64,000 nucleotides of DNA from Anthopleura xanthogrammica (GCA_964019055.1 OZ025218.1:10050170-10114169); one strand, 5' to 3'; positions 1-11,969 are shown, counted from the stretch's first letter. A program made the numbers and translations. Notes: a model not told the origin generated them from the letters alone.

Positions 1-1165
1 TTTCTATTATGTTCCAATAGTTATTGGGTGTGTCGATTATAGTTTGTATTCTCATTAATAGTATAATCAACTAATAGTCGAACGAAAACTATAGAATAGT
101 ACTGACTTAATCACTAATAGGTCAATAATAGGCCAAACTCTCTAGATCTTTATTCGAACCAGTTGTGAAAATGATCCCCAAAAATACTGCTATAGTATAG
201 CGGGGATGAATAGAAGTATGAAAGAAGACGAAGCTTCAAGTCATAATGCAGGATACAGGAGAAATGACACGAAATATATATTCGAATATTTTTATGGGAT
301 TTGTATGGGAAATGTTCAATGGAAGACAAGAGCTTGCTATAGAACACTTGATCCTTAATAAAGGTATAAATTAGTGCATAAAAAAAACTACTTGAAACTT
401 TCGAGACTGCCCACTAAAGCTGCATCAACACGGAGTTTTTTTCCTTGACAAATATCCATGACAATTTTCACTGCTCGCTTGGACGATTAGCAAGTTTTCC
501 ATGACAATCTTTTATTGACACGGTTTCCTTGCTCGTGTAGATAGAGTGCAAACAGTATATCCGTGAAAAAATAGTTAAATTAAATAGTACAATTTTTGCA
601 AAAATTCTGTTGTTTTCTATTAATTTTTTAACTTGCACTATTTTGTGCTATTTAGTAATTTGTATTTCACGAATTTACTATTTGCACTCTATAATGAATA
701 AGTTTTCCCTGACAAGTTTCGATCAGTGAAGTAAAAGGTTGGGAACTAATCTCATTAATATTCCTTGCCACATTTTCCTTGTTGTCCGTCTACACGAGCA
801 AATTTAATTTCATCGTTGACAATTTTTACTTGTCATGGAAAAGACAGCATGCTAGCTTGTCTTTGTTAAAGAAAAACAGTTCATTTTACTGAATGTTCAC
901 GGGCAATTTTTCCTTGTCAAGGAAAACTTAGCTTGTCAAACAAGAATTCATCATGTAGATGCGGCTTTAATAAATGTTGACCTGTGTCTATGTGGTCGTT
1001 AATGTAGGCTGGCCATTTGATAGGTGACCGTTAAATAGAAGTTTGCCACTAGATGGTCAATTAATGGACTGAGGTTAACCGCTTTATAGAATTCAGTACT
1101 GGTGTATTTTCGAGTTGCATTGTGATGATTTCTAATCTAGATTTTATACTCAAGGTACCCTGAAG
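1..1165. other. Intergenic, with one small inverted repeat
   Basis: I see no credible gene here; the short open frames lack coding character. The stretch holds a palindromic element at about 542-691, whose ends read TAGAGTGCAAA and TTTGCACTCTA. It also holds several variants of a 'TTTTCCTTGACAA' theme between 430 and 930, which look like decayed repeat copies. The 100 bases before the GPCR-1 ATG include a possible weak 3' splice site (TTTCTAATCTAG ending near 1140), so a 5' UTR intron is possible there. Confidence 0.5.
542..691. repeat. Small inverted repeat (MITE-like hairpin)
   Basis: The terminal 11 bases are exact reverse complements (TAGAGTGCAAA and TTTGCACTCTA). The next inner bases (CCGTGAAA against TTTCACGA) also pair imperfectly. 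The interior is AT-rich and non-coding. The structure fits a short non-autonomous element, but no target-site duplication was confirmed. Confidence 0.45.
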
Positions 1166-2254
1166 ATGAATGGACTGAACATGAACCACACAAACAACCA
1201 ATCATCGAACTCCACCTCAATACATCCCAAGAATCCTAGCGGACCTGCCATCCATATTGATTTGCAACATTACGAAGAAGCACAGCTCTGGGTATCGCTA
1301 TTCGTAGTCGAAGGCTTGTTGATCATCACTGCCAATTGTCTCTCGCTACTTGTTTTCACTGGTAAAAAATATCGCAGAAACAAAAGCAATTTACTGCTTG
1401 CTAACCTAGCAGTTTCAGACCTCCTCGTCGGTTGCCTAGCAACACCTCTACAAGTGTACACCGTGGGTTCAAGGTTCTTTTGGAAATACGAGTTCCCGAT
1501 AGCTTTAAATGTCCCATTGGATATGTTTACTGGATTTTGTTCACTGTTTTCTTTAACTATCATTGCTTTGGAGCGGTTCTACGCTACCTGGTATCCCTTT
1601 AGCTACAAAGCCATGAAAGCGCGCCTTTACGTCATCATTATCATTGTCACGTGGTTCCTTGCCGCTCTTGTGCCATGCGCAGTATACCTTGTACCACCTG
1701 ACGTCCTGCCGAAGTCTTCTTTCAACTACGTCATCGCTGTTCTCCTTTGCCTGTCTGTCTTTCTCATTCTCTTCTCGTACACTGCCATTGGAATCAAGAT
1801 GAGTCTGCCAAACATCCCACAAGACCAGCGGCAACAGCGTCAGAAACGCATGATCAAGACCCTTACTCTTGTAACCGTTCTCTCGCTTGTATCCTGGCTT
1901 CCTTTCCAAGTCATCATCCTGGTGTTTTATTTTTCCAAAGGGAAATATGGCTTTCCGTATCTTGTGATAGTCGCAACTAAATTCCTTCAGTTTGGGAATT
2001 CCTTTGTCAACTCGATAGTATATTATCTGCGTATGCCTGGCTTTCGAGGTGACCTGAAAAAAATCGTCTGTAGCAGAATACCCAAAATGCCATGCTTGTT
2101 GCGAGAGGAAGGAAGGATGGAGGAGAGACATGGAAACGAGGATCAAGCGGAATCACGTGACAACGAGAAAGGTGAGCGGAAGTACAATCATCTTGAATCC
2201 ACTTCTACTGCTGTTACAAATCTAGCCATCTATATTGAAGAAACAAAATTGTAA
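1166..2254 (+). CDS. GPCR-1: class A (rhodopsin-like) GPCR, orphan
   Basis: A single-exon 362-residue seven-transmembrane receptor of the plasma membrane. The N-terminus has three N-glycosylation sequons (N7, N11, N15). TM1 runs about 42-64, with E49 (1.42) and N57 (1.50). TM2 carries the LAVSDLLVG block with D85 (2.50). TM3 carries D119 (3.32) and ends in E136-R137-F138 in place of DRY. TM6 has the W-L-P-F-Q motif. The TM7 motif is degenerate: it reads N-S-I-V-Y, so the near-universal Pro7.50 is Ser (S283). The loop-3 Cys pair found in most paralogues is missing. The ~75-residue charged tail ends in E-T-K-L, a class I PDZ ligand pattern shared with GPCR-6 and GPCR-7. The first ATG gives a full N-terminus, so I chose it. 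The TM architecture is certain. The ligand is unknown; the acidic 3.32 residue hints at a cationic ligand. Confidence 0.93.
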   Translation: MNGLNMNHTNNQSSNSTSIHPKNPSGPAIHIDLQHYEEAQLWVSLFVVEGLLIITANCLSLLVFTGKKYRRNKSNLLLANLAVSDLLVGCLATPLQVYTVGSRFFWKYEFPIALNVPLDMFTGFCSLFSLTIIALERFYATWYPFSYKAMKARLYVIIIIVTWFLAALVPCAVYLVPPDVLPKSSFNYVIAVLLCLSVFLILFSYTAIGIKMSLPNIPQDQRQQRQKRMIKTLTLVTVLSLVSWLPFQVIILVFYFSKGKYGFPYLVIVATKFLQFGNSFVNSIVYYLRMPGFRGDLKKIVCSRIPKMPCLLREEGRMEERHGNEDQAESRDNEKGERKYNHLESTSTAVTNLAIYIEETKL

Positions 2255-2383
2255 AACCAAGCTATCTTCTCTAAAAAACTTATCAAAAACATTTTAAAGA
2301 GAAACTGCAGTGAGCTGCCACACCGTCTGTAGATTTCTTAGCGTATTTGTTTTTCCGTTCCAGACAACGGGCCATTTTTACAT

Positions 2384-2586
2384 TAATGGACCTGTTTACC
2401 TTGGGCGTAATGTTTTCCCATTTCAGACCACGTGTCATTCTCTTGAGAATAAGATTCTTTGTTTGAGTTGTATCCATATTCATGTGTCTTCTCGTGTGCA
2501 ACCGTGAAAAAAAGAAATAATACTCAAGGGGATGACACGTGGTCTGAAATGGGAAAACATTACGCCCAAATTAAAGAGGTCCATTA
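2384..2586. repeat. Hairpin of two inverted 75-bp-family repeat units
   Basis: One unit reads forward (TAATGGACC ... GGGCGTAATGTTTTCCC ... CCACGTGTCATT) and a second reads in reverse complement after a ~50-bp spacer, ending GGTCCATTA at 2586. This is the same 75-bp repeat that forms arrays at 23, 34, 45 and 47 kb. It lies just downstream of the GPCR-1 stop codon and could fall in its 3' UTR. Confidence 0.75.
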
Positions 2587-2869
2587 ATACAAAAGCGAAA
2601 GAAAAGGAAGAAATTAAGGTGAACAAAGACGAAGAAGAGTTTTGAATCAAAGCAATTTCACTTTCGAATTCGTGATCATGAAACTGATAATACATGGCAG
2701 CTTTGGTTGGAATCCGTCTGCAGATGAGATACTGTCAAAAACGATTCATAGTTTAACACTTATAAGAGAAAAGATTTCGATTCTACGACTAGCGGGATTG
2801 AAAGCATAATCAACGTCCGTCAGAAAGATCCGCTAAAACACACTATGAGCAGGACATAAGCAGATTAAC

Positions 2870-3135
2870 TTAATGCGATTATATTCCTGGATCAGAACAA
2901 ATAACACTTTAAGATAACTTTCATTTTATGAAAGCGGATAAGATCTGTCGAATCATGGAAGAGAATGAACAAATGTGACAAAACAAACGTATATATAATT
3001 CAAAGTAATAAGATCAGTGAAAAATATCGTCCCTTAACTTAATGCAATTCCCTGGAACAGAATGAATAACATTTGCTCGTAACACTTTAAGAAGATTTTC
3101 TTTTTATGAAAGCGGATAAGATCAGTCGAATCTGA
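2870..3135. repeat. Two diverged direct repeats (~95 bp, ~165 bp apart)
   Basis: Both copies contain CTTAATGC-A/G-ATT, a 'CCTGGA-CAGAA' block, AACACTTTAAGA and TTTATGAAAGCGGATAAGATC. Copy 1 starts near 2870 and copy 2 near 3037. No coding potential is seen. Confidence 0.6.
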
Positions 3136-3259
3136 AGTCAAAGATTATAAAATATTAACAGCAATTTGAAGAAGATTAGTGAAAACTAACGTCAAAACGA
3201 ACGTAACGAAGATCTTGTTAGATCTTACTGTGAATATCTTCCAAGGCACGCCCTATAAT

Positions 3260-3444
3260 CACGTGATGATGCAAGTGATACAAAAGATGAATGAAATGTT
3301 AATGGTTTCAGATCACGTGATCATGTCAACGGCATGTCCTCATTCTTGGTAGTAGAACTAAAGTCATGTGATCGGTTCTGCGATGAATCTAGTGAGTCAC
3401 GTGATCTGATCTATAATGAAGCATCAAGCGAGTAGAATCACGTG
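3260..3444. promoter_or_regulatory. Cluster of CACGTG (E-box) palindromes
   Basis: Perfect CACGTG hexamers occur at 3260, 3314, 3398 and 3439, most within the longer palindrome TCACGTGA. A one-mismatch site (CATGTG) lies at 3365. This is far denser than expected in AT-rich DNA. CACGTG is the classical bHLH/bHLH-Zip site (CLOCK/CYCLE, USF and MITF types). A regulatory role is inference; the cluster could also be a decayed repeat. Confidence 0.3.
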
Positions 3445-3609
3445 GTCGTACCCTGTCCCCTGCACATCCCGTGATATTGATAGGTTCAACATAAGTCGCG
3501 AAGTTTGGCAGAAATCACGATACATAATAGTCGTCTTCCTGACTTATGATCTTGTTTAATTGACTACTATAATCTACACTTACTGCTGGCCTTTTCACAT
3601 TTAAATACA

Positions 3610-3735
3610 TCGTGTGTCGTATGTGAGTAGACTGAGTTGTTTGTTGGTTCTCTCCTGTGCTTCGAGGGTTTTTTATCCGGGTTCTCCGGTTTTCTTCCCT
3701 CTACAAAAATCCACTTCTAAATTCCAGTTGGAATT
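3610..3735 (+). repeat. SINE-like element, tail fragment
   Basis: This shares the order GTGAG-CAG/TAG, TTTGTTGG-TCTCTC, a T-run, CTGG/CCGG-TTTTC and CCCTC with the longer copy at 33143-33345. The tRNA-like head is not seen here, so this would be a 5'-truncated copy. Confidence 0.5.
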
Positions 3736-4226
3736 TCAGTGAATGAATAGCTACTCTGTAGAGCAGCCACTGCTAAATCCCATTATATTTATTATTTATT
3801 ATATATTCTCTATTTTTACTGATTTCGAAAACCTTACGTTTAATTAATTTCTCATAATCCCAAGCCAAATGAAAATGTGCTTTGTGTTTGGAAAACAAAA
3901 TAGAATATTCTACACACGTCATAGTCAGGTGTTCACTGTACGCGTTCATCGGAAATGATCCTAATAACACTGCCATCTTGAATCATTTACTAAATGTTCA
4001 ATTATTCCTTTTACTTGACAGACCAGGACATTAGGTCAGATATCAGCATCGATATAGGCACGAAGTCTTTTACAACAGTCATTGCCAATATTAACCAATA
4101 TCTTAATATTCAATGGTTCTGTGATGTTGCACCTTAGGCCAACATCTCGGCGTCAAGATGGATGTTTCTAGTTGAATACTAATACAATACGATTGATATC
4201 ATCTACTGATTCTATATAACTGTCCT

Positions 4227-5255
4227 TCATACATCACAGCAGCTGTCCATAGACTTCATGTCTGGGGAGAGTGGATATTCTTCACGGCAGGTCACGAGGG
4301 AGTTCTCCAGGGGGCTAGCATTAGCATCATCTCGTCTTCGTAGTTCGATAGAATCGTTGGTTAGCCCATTAGCACGTGGTTTACGGAGGTGAAGAACTCG
4401 TAGAGTCTTTTTGTAGAATTCTGGTATGCGAAAACAGTAAACTATAGGATTAACGAGAGAATTTCCATAATGTAACATTTTGCTGAAGTACAATGGTGTG
4501 TTAGGAACCAAAGCGCATGTTTTACACAGATTCACGATGTAATAAATCAGTTGAAATGGTATCCAGGCGATAAGAGAAACCACAGTCACTAGGACTAAAG
4601 TACGTGCAAGCTTGCGGTCCAGTTCATGATGGCGGGTGATGATTCGTGATCGATGACACGTGACCCACATCCAGACCATAATATACGCTATGCAAATGAC
4701 AACCAGAGCTGCCGAGTGGAATATGAAATAAAGGTAGAATGCTAGTTTTTGGATTGATTGGACAGGGATGTGTGAAAGGCAAGGCACAGCGGCAGCCAAC
4801 ACCCACGTGAAAACTATACAGATCATATAAGACCTGATTTTTGCTCTTCGGTGCTTTAGGGGCCATACAACTGCATACATCCGCTCCAGAGATACCAAAA
4901 CTAGCGAAAAAATAGCAATAAATTGAGTAAAAGCCTCCACCGATCTGTGACTCAAATATATACCATCATCAATTTCGCGGCCACTGAAATAGTGAATAAA
5001 AACATGGACGAAGAGAGGAATGGAAAAAGCGCCCACCAACAAATCAGCCAAGGAAAGATTCAATAGGAAAAAAAATGGCTTGTTTTGTCGAAGCTTGAAG
5101 TTTAGAAATGTTAACATAGTTAATATATTTCCCAAAATGATGAAAATTGCCTCAATGATGAAAGTAGTTGACCACAGAATAATCTCCGATGCCGACATGG
5201 ACGATTCGGCGTCTTCAAATTCTTCGTAAGCATCAGAGTTGTTGAACGACTCCAT
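4227..5255 (-). CDS. GPCR-2: class A (rhodopsin-like) GPCR, orphan
   Basis: A single-exon receptor of 342 residues. The ATG at 5255 is chosen because the frame upstream has no further ATG and the resulting N-terminus lines up with GPCR-3 (both carry S-E-I-I-x-W-S about 23 residues in). N5 is a glycosylation sequon. TM1 carries E35 (1.42) and G-N43, and TM2 carries NLSLADLLVG with D71. TM3 has Glu, not Asp, at 3.32 (E107) and E124-R125-M126. TM6 has W-I-P-F-Q and TM7 has N-S-L-V-N-P-I-V-Y. Extracellular loop 3 contains C-K-T-C. There is no Cys at 3.25 or in loop 2. The tail is ~60 residues, Arg-rich at first, and ends S-C-C-D-V, a possible lipidation site (inference). It is closest in sequence to GPCR-3. 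The family call is firm; the ligand is unknown. Confidence 0.92.
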   Translation of the reverse strand: MESFNNSDAYEEFEDAESSMSASEIILWSTTFIIEAIFIILGNILTMLTFLNFKLRQNKPFFFLLNLSLADLLVGAFSIPLFVHVFIHYFSGREIDDGIYLSHRSVEAFTQFIAIFSLVLVSLERMYAVVWPLKHRRAKIRSYMICIVFTWVLAAAVPCLSHIPVQSIQKLAFYLYFIFHSAALVVICIAYIMVWMWVTCHRSRIITRHHELDRKLARTLVLVTVVSLIAWIPFQLIYYIVNLCKTCALVPNTPLYFSKMLHYGNSLVNPIVYCFRIPEFYKKTLRVLHLRKPRANGLTNDSIELRRRDDANASPLENSLVTCREEYPLSPDMKSMDSCCDV

Positions 5256-7922
5256 GACTGACGGATGAAATGCAGGTTTCTGGTAAAATGATAACGGTTC
5301 TTCGCTTATGATTTCCTTGGGCTTAGTCCAAGTTTTTACGACAGAATTCCCGGCAAACACGATCTGGACAACAGCTGACCAACGCAGCGTCTTGTGAACT
5401 CAACTCTTTAATCTTCGCTATCATATAAGATTCCGATTCTCTTCTTTGCTTTGGTCGTTGTCATGAAACTGATGCCATGCAAAGTTTTTTTCCTGATTAG
5501 ACTAGAACTTGCCTGTCTTTCTTCTCTCTATACACGATTTAGTGTAATTAATAATTCCCAATTCAAGTGTTGATTCAAAAAGATCTAGAAGTCTCCGTAC
5601 TTTCCAAGATACAATAAAACGATTATAATTATATTGCTTGGATAGCAAGCACTCGACAAGAATCCGGCTTTTCCTCTAAAGATTCCACACTGATTAGTAC
5701 TTTCATTCACTATGAGTAAAACAATGGTCAACAAACATCGACTCAAAAGTTACCATTTACTGTTACCATTTGAAATCACCGACATTGTTTCGGCAGCTCT
5801 ACTTTTAAGGTTTGAAGTATAGCGAATAAGAAGCTGGTTCATCAACGGTTACTTTGATGTGAACTGTCTTTTCGTGGTGCGGGCGGTTTACTTACAGGCT
5901 GACTTGTAGTACGGCCCACTTTGATAAAACCTACCAGCTTTCAATGTGGTCTTATTTGACAAGATATTTTTATCAAGATTGTTGCAGAATTTTGTAGAAT
6001 TTTTCGATACAGTTTTTTCTAGTCGTCTCAGATTAACACTGACCTCGATTGCTCTTCCCTTGTTCGTTGAAGACACACGACAATTCTTTCCTTAATGCTT
6101 CCAAATGCCTTTAAGAGCTGCCTATATCAGCCAGATGTAACCACAATATATAAGCTAAGCAGAAAGTGTGCCTGATATGCGGTAAACAGCGTGGACCTAC
6201 TTGGAAAACGAGCCAGAACGCGGTGAGATTCAAAGTGATAAAGAAAGTATTGCAACGCGGAGGATATGTTTACCGTCCGCACCCGCTATCTATGCTTTTA
6301 TGGTTTTTGACAAAGCAAAATGATTAATCAGTGTCCTTTCAAAATTATATTTGCCTCTACTTTGCATAATTGCTAATAAGAACTGTCAAAGCTTAGCCTT
6401 ATGAAGAAACATTAAGCTTATTATATTAGTATTCTCTTAGCGCTATAATAGATATTCTCGTCGTTGTGCAGTTAGACACAAATTTATTTTCAAAATTTGA
6501 TTAAATTACAACCGATCTCATCTCCGAGCGTGGTTTCAAATGCTTAATCCAAATATTAATTACGTTGAAATATGAGTTCTCAAAAATTAGAGGAAATGTA
6601 GAATAAAATGAAATAAAATAACGTGTATATTATATCTGAAAATTTGATCTATCAAAGTCAAAACTGAAAGATCTTTGTAACATTTGATCAATCTAGCTTA
6701 TTGCCTTGAGGCAGATATATGGAAATGTCAAAATTCCCCTGAGGGGTCCCCTTTGTAGGTTGTTTTGTCTCTGTATCTAATAACGACTATTAGTTCGACA
6801 TCGATCACAGAAAAAAAACACGTTATTTTCATTCAATTTGTACTATTTAGACTATAGAATATGGATCATGTGTCGCTTGAACAAAAGGCAAAGGGTAGCC
6901 AAAAGATACTCCTAGTTTTGCACGCGATGGTGCCCTACAAACACTCTTGCTTTTGGCGCCAATTTCGAGTCACGTGAGAGCTTGCTCATCTTTTTTAGTG
7001 TTGAAATCCTTAGTTTTGGGGCCAATTTCAAGTCACGCGAGAGCTTGCATATCGCAGTTTTGAACGCCGCCATCTTGGCCAAATTTATCAGCTTTGCCCG
7101 GCTTTAGTTTTTTTTTTTGTTATATCAACCAACATGACTTCCCTGTCTTTTTAATGATTTAATTCATGTTGTAGCCCGACTATAAGTGTATGGTATTTGA
7201 TGGGTGAATTAGGTAGGTCTCCGTGTTTATTTGACAAGGAAATGAAATACATTATTGAAAAAGGAAATTCCTTGCAGAAAATAATAAGAGAGTTTGTAGT
7301 CGAGGAAGTGATTAATGATTTGATTGCATCGGTGTTTGTTAAAATGTCCTAAAAGATAATAGTGTTAGAGGAATCAAAATAGAAAGGTGTTAGATCCATT
7401 ACAGAGTTGGGGAAAACAGAATAAAGAAAGGGAAAAAGGGATGGTGAAGAAAGTGCCGAAATAATTATAGAAAGATGTTTTGAAAAACAAGGTTAAAAGA
7501 TAATAGTGTTAGAGACATTAAAAAAGATGTTAGATCATTACAGAGTTTGGGAAAACAGAATAAAGAAAGGCCAAAAGGGATGGTGAAGAAATTTCAATAA
7601 AAAATGAAGTACGATGTTTTGGAAAATTATATTGATCCAAAACCCATGGACAACTAGAGAAAACATTTTGGCTAAGAATAGAGGAGGTTAGAATAACAGA
7701 GGGAGATGAAGAGAATAAGACCGAGGCATCGAGATAGGACCTTAGCGATGAACAGGTGTGGTGGTGGCGCATGCCCAGACGATAATGTCCTGATAATATT
7801 GAACATGGAGATAAGATATAAAGGAATACAAGTAAATAGTAAGACTTGATTATTTAGAAACGAAATGAATAAGTTAATAAATAAAGGTTAGAGAATGAGA
7901 GAGAAGGAAAGAAATCGAGGGA
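5256..7922. other. Intergenic, no recognised gene; short direct duplications
   Basis: The 5' flank of GPCR-2 lies at the left end. The only structures I can support are two short duplications: near 6955-7052 (two copies of a GGCGCCAATTTCGAGTCACG-like block) and near 7352-7592 (two copies of GATAATAGTGTTAGAG ... GATGGTGAAGAA, about 145 bp apart). A CGCCATCTTGGCC motif lies at about 7068. No open frame here resembles a known protein. Confidence 0.5.
7352..7592. repeat. Tandem duplication, two ~100-bp copies
   Basis: Copies at about 7352-7460 and 7497-7592 share GATAATAGTGTTAGAG, GTTAGATC-ATTACAGAGTT, GGAAAACAGAATAAAGAAAG and AAAGGGATGGTGAAGAAA. Both are purine-rich and non-coding. Confidence 0.6.
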
Positions 7923-8996
7923 ATGGATGGATGGATGGATGGATGGATGGATGGATGGATGGATGGATGGATGGATGGATGGATGGATGGATGGATGGAT
8001 GGATGGATGGATGGATGGATGGATGGATGGATGGATGGATGGATGGATGGATGGATGGATGGATGGATGGATGGATGGATGGATGGATGGATGGATGGAT
8101 GGATGGATGGATGGATGGATGGATGGATGGATGGATGGATGGATGGATGGATGGATGGATGGATGGATGGATGGATGGATGGATGGATGGATGGATGGAT
8201 GGATGGATGGATGGATGGATGGATGGATGGATGGATGGATGGATGGATGGATGGATGGATGGATGGATGGATGGATGGATGGATGGATGGATGGATGGAT
8301 GGATGGATGGATGGATGGATGGATGGATGGATGGATGGATGGATGGATGGATGGATGGATGGATGGATGGATGGATGGATGGATGGATGGATGGATGGAT
8401 GGATGGATGGATGGATGGATGGATGGATGGATGGATGGATGGATGGATGGATGGATGGATGGATGGATGGATGGATGGATGGATGGATGGATGGATGGAT
8501 GGATGGATGGATGGATGGATGGATGGATGGATGGATGGATGGATGGATGGATGGATGGATGGATGGATGGATGGATGGATGGATGGATGGATGGATGGAT
8601 GGATGGATGGATGGATGGATGGATGGATGGATGGATGGATGGATGGATGGATGGATGGATGGATGGATGGATGGATGGATGGATGGATGGATGGATGGAT
8701 GGATGGATGGATGGATGGATGGATGGATGGATGGATGGATGGATGGATGGATGGATGGATGGATGGATGGATGGATGGATGGATGGATGGATGGATGGAT
8801 GGATGGATGGATGGATGGATGGATGGATGGATGGATGGATGGATGGATGGATGGATGGATGGATGGATGGATGGATGGATGGATGGATGGATGGATGGAT
8901 GGATGGATGGATGGATGGATGGATGGATGGATGGATGGATGGATGGATGGATGGATGGATGGATGGATGGATGGATGGATGGATGGATGGATGGAT
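7923..8996. repeat. Perfect (ATGG)n microsatellite, ~268 copies
   Basis: This is an uninterrupted tetranucleotide array of 1,074 bp without a single visible base change. It creates long artificial open frames in every reading phase (W-M-D-G or I-H-P-S repeats), which are not genes. It lies between GPCR-2 and GPCR-3 with no gene nearby. Confidence 0.98.
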
Positions 8997-11931
8997 AATA
9001 TACAGTGTGAAAAATTATGTTAATAAATAAATGGTTTTGATTCATAAAAATGCTATAGAAATGAAACCGATAAGGGAAGAGAAGAGAAGAGGAGAGAAGA
9101 GAAGTAAAGAGAAGAGGAAAGTTAGAACGTGAGAGTTGTACTAATAGCCTGATACGATATTTACAAATCGTGCATTAATATTGGTCTTCTTTCCAATACC
9201 GCGGGCATGCTATATCATGATACACCTGCAATATAACCATCATTATACTTCAAAAAAACAACCACACATCTTAGCTAAAAAGGAGTTGGAGGTGGTAATA
9301 TTAATAAGACTGTTTTGCTTGAATATAACTTCCTTTATAACCTATTCAGTTTTCATATTTTCAACGTTTTTCTTACAGATTCATGCCGAGAACTGCATAT
9401 ATCGTTACGAGGCAAGATCTAGGATATCATCGGCAGACAGATGGCTTGTGTTAGTTTATAAACAGTCGAACAGTTAGAGACGAATAGGCATAAAACCACA
9501 CACAATCTCGCACACAAAAATCTATTAAATTAAGCGCAAATTGTATGGCAGGGTAGTGAATTAAATAAGGAATAAAAAACTGAAGCGAGCAGAGACAGTG
9601 AAAAAAATAAACGAGTTAAAATACTATTCGTTTTGAAGTTATTTCCAAAAATAATTCCCTGGCTTGAGAAACGAGACAAAACAGAATGACACCGCATATT
9701 TTGAGTTTCAACTTGAAAAATCGAAATTATAGCTCTATTGGTAAAGAAATGTAGATTTTATGCATTGAAAAGTAGTATGGATGTTTCGACAGTGTTTTTT
9801 TAATTTAGCAAGTGGTAGGTGTTCAGCCCCCTGGTTTGGTTTGGTTTTTTTCTGATAAGAACCGTAAAAATCGATTTAGGTCTTCAAAGCATCTGCTTGT
9901 GTTGAAGAACAAGGTGCGATAGGACTACGCTTGAGTACTACTCGATTGGTTAGAAGAAAAGACGAAACTAGCTAAAAGAAGAAAATACGATGAGAGGAAA
10001 AGGGAAGAAGAGAGAAGAAAAATAGAAATAAAAATAAAAAATGGAAAAATAAAAATAAAATAAAATAAATAAGTTTGTGGAAAAGAATTGCGCAGGAAAC
10101 GAAAGCGAATATAAATAAATTTTAACCAGCTAATTTTGAGATTAAATCAAGTATAAAAACGAGCTTAAAGTTAAGCTAAATTTACTAGGAAAATTATTAT
10201 CTTAACCCAGAATCATCGCTGTTATAAATCTTTCTTTGATGACTTTTTTAAAATTATTAAATCTAACTACAAATATTAAGAATGTACTTACAATCCTATC
10301 CTTAGAAAATATTTAAACGATGTTGAAGTGAATAAACCTAAACAAATACACATATGAATCAAGGTTCTTAATCCTTTTACGAATTCACTTTTCTAATTCA
10401 TTTTATCTCAATAATCTTTTTATACTTTTTTAAAAAAATTAATAATTTCATATTGTAGGCTTTAAATCTATGATAAAAGTTCTTTATCTTTTTAATGGTG
10501 TTAGATCAAATGATTGCGTTTGGCGAAGTTTAGGGAAAAAATTATGTGGGAAGAGCGTAACGTCGCTGCTTTTTCCGTTCTCTGGATATTTTTCCCCCAG
10601 GATTTAAATGCAGCTTAATGCGATTTTATTCCAAGAATTAGACAGGATTGTAGTTTTTCTAACTCCCTCGCTATTTGCAGATCCGATTTCACCTTTTTAT
10701 TAATAAAATATATTCAATTATACTTCATAACATAACAACTGCGTTCATGAAGTTATTAATTTTTAATATATCAACATGGAGCCTTGCGAAAGAGAATATA
10801 TTATCACAGAAGTACCTTTGGAAAAATTGATCTGATACAAACACTGTTAGCAATTTGTAATCAAGAACGAATCGAAGGCACTTCACTTAGTGTAAACAAA
10901 GGTGAATCCACTCGAGAACGATAAAATTGTACATGAAAATAAAGTAGAATCCAAGCACGTTCATAAAACTGAATCCACATATCTGAAATGATAGTTCATT
11001 TAGAAGATACACAGCTTTTACTGCGTGCTATTTGTCACAACTTGGTGCCTCAAGGTACCATTGAGGGAAGACCTTCACATTTCGAGTTTCAGGTTGCGCG
11101 CTATTCCAGTTTTATTTTTTAATTTTTTTGATGCGCAAATAGAAAATCAATCTTTATAATAAAAGAAATATGTAATGTGAAAAACTATTGGACTGACTTG
11201 ATAGAATATTATTTTCTTTCGAGTTGCACGCAATTCTAGACTTTCTTTTTTGATACGTAAAGCGAAAAATCAATTTTTTTTTGGAAAAAAAAATAAAGGA
11301 ATTTGAGAACAATTGGAAAAGCTTGAATTGGTAGAATTTTCTTTTTTCCCTCCAGCATGAAACGGTTTGTTTTCAACTAGAGCGTCGAGCATAAGGTTTC
11401 TACTACTGACCACTGAGATTTTTTTCAGTTCGACTTTGATTGGCGCTTCAATCATGAGTTCATTTTGAACTAAAATCTCGAATAATGAAAGCTTTTCATT
11501 GCCAAAGTTCTTTCAAAAAGATCAATTTGATAGATTTTTTTTAGCACACATTTATCTTATTTTATTTTATTTCCGAAGTTAACAAAGAGGAAATCTGATT
11601 ACCAGCGCGTACAGCGAGATACATTAAAAGATAAGAGTGATATATTGCTATGCTTTGCTGAACCTTTTACGATATGAACAAGTTGTGTGCTATCTTTGGT
11701 TTAATCATATTATGATTTAGAAATAATATCAATGTTTACAACTTTAATGAAATAATTCTAAAGCTCTATTTTCCCTGTCATTATCTCTTTTCCTATCTCT
11801 CTTACTCTCTCTCTCTCTTTCTTCAATTCCAGTATTCTTTTAAGGAATGTTTTTATGTATACGTGTTATTATATTTTTTTAAACTCTTTCACATAATGTC
11901 TGTAATTACATGTAAGCCTTTCATGTAAAAA

Positions 11932-11969
<38 letters not shown>

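Larger units (their letters stand above)
2255..4226. other. Intergenic between GPCR-1 and GPCR-2: repeats and E-boxes
   Basis: There is no gene here. From left to right it holds a hairpin made of two inverted 75-bp-family units (2384-2586), two diverged direct copies of a ~95-bp sequence (about 2870-2965 and 3037-3135, sharing TTTATGAAAGCGGATAAGATC), a cluster of CACGTG sites (3260-3444) and a SINE tail fragment (about 3610-3735). The remainder is AT-rich and unremarkable. GPCR-1 and GPCR-2 converge on this interval, so it is 3' flank for both. Confidence 0.55.

Noticed and set aside
5256..5360. N-terminal extension of GPCR-2 by 35 codons
   Set aside because: The codon at the far end is GTG, not ATG. 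The ATG at 5255 gives an N-terminus that lines up with GPCR-3.
7888..9045. Long open frames on both strands over the ATGG array
   Set aside because: They arise solely from a stop-free tetranucleotide repeat, and all phases are open alike.
9181..9477. 98-codon open frame (+)
   Set aside because: It begins at a non-ATG codon, is AT-driven in composition and has no recognisable domain or splice context.
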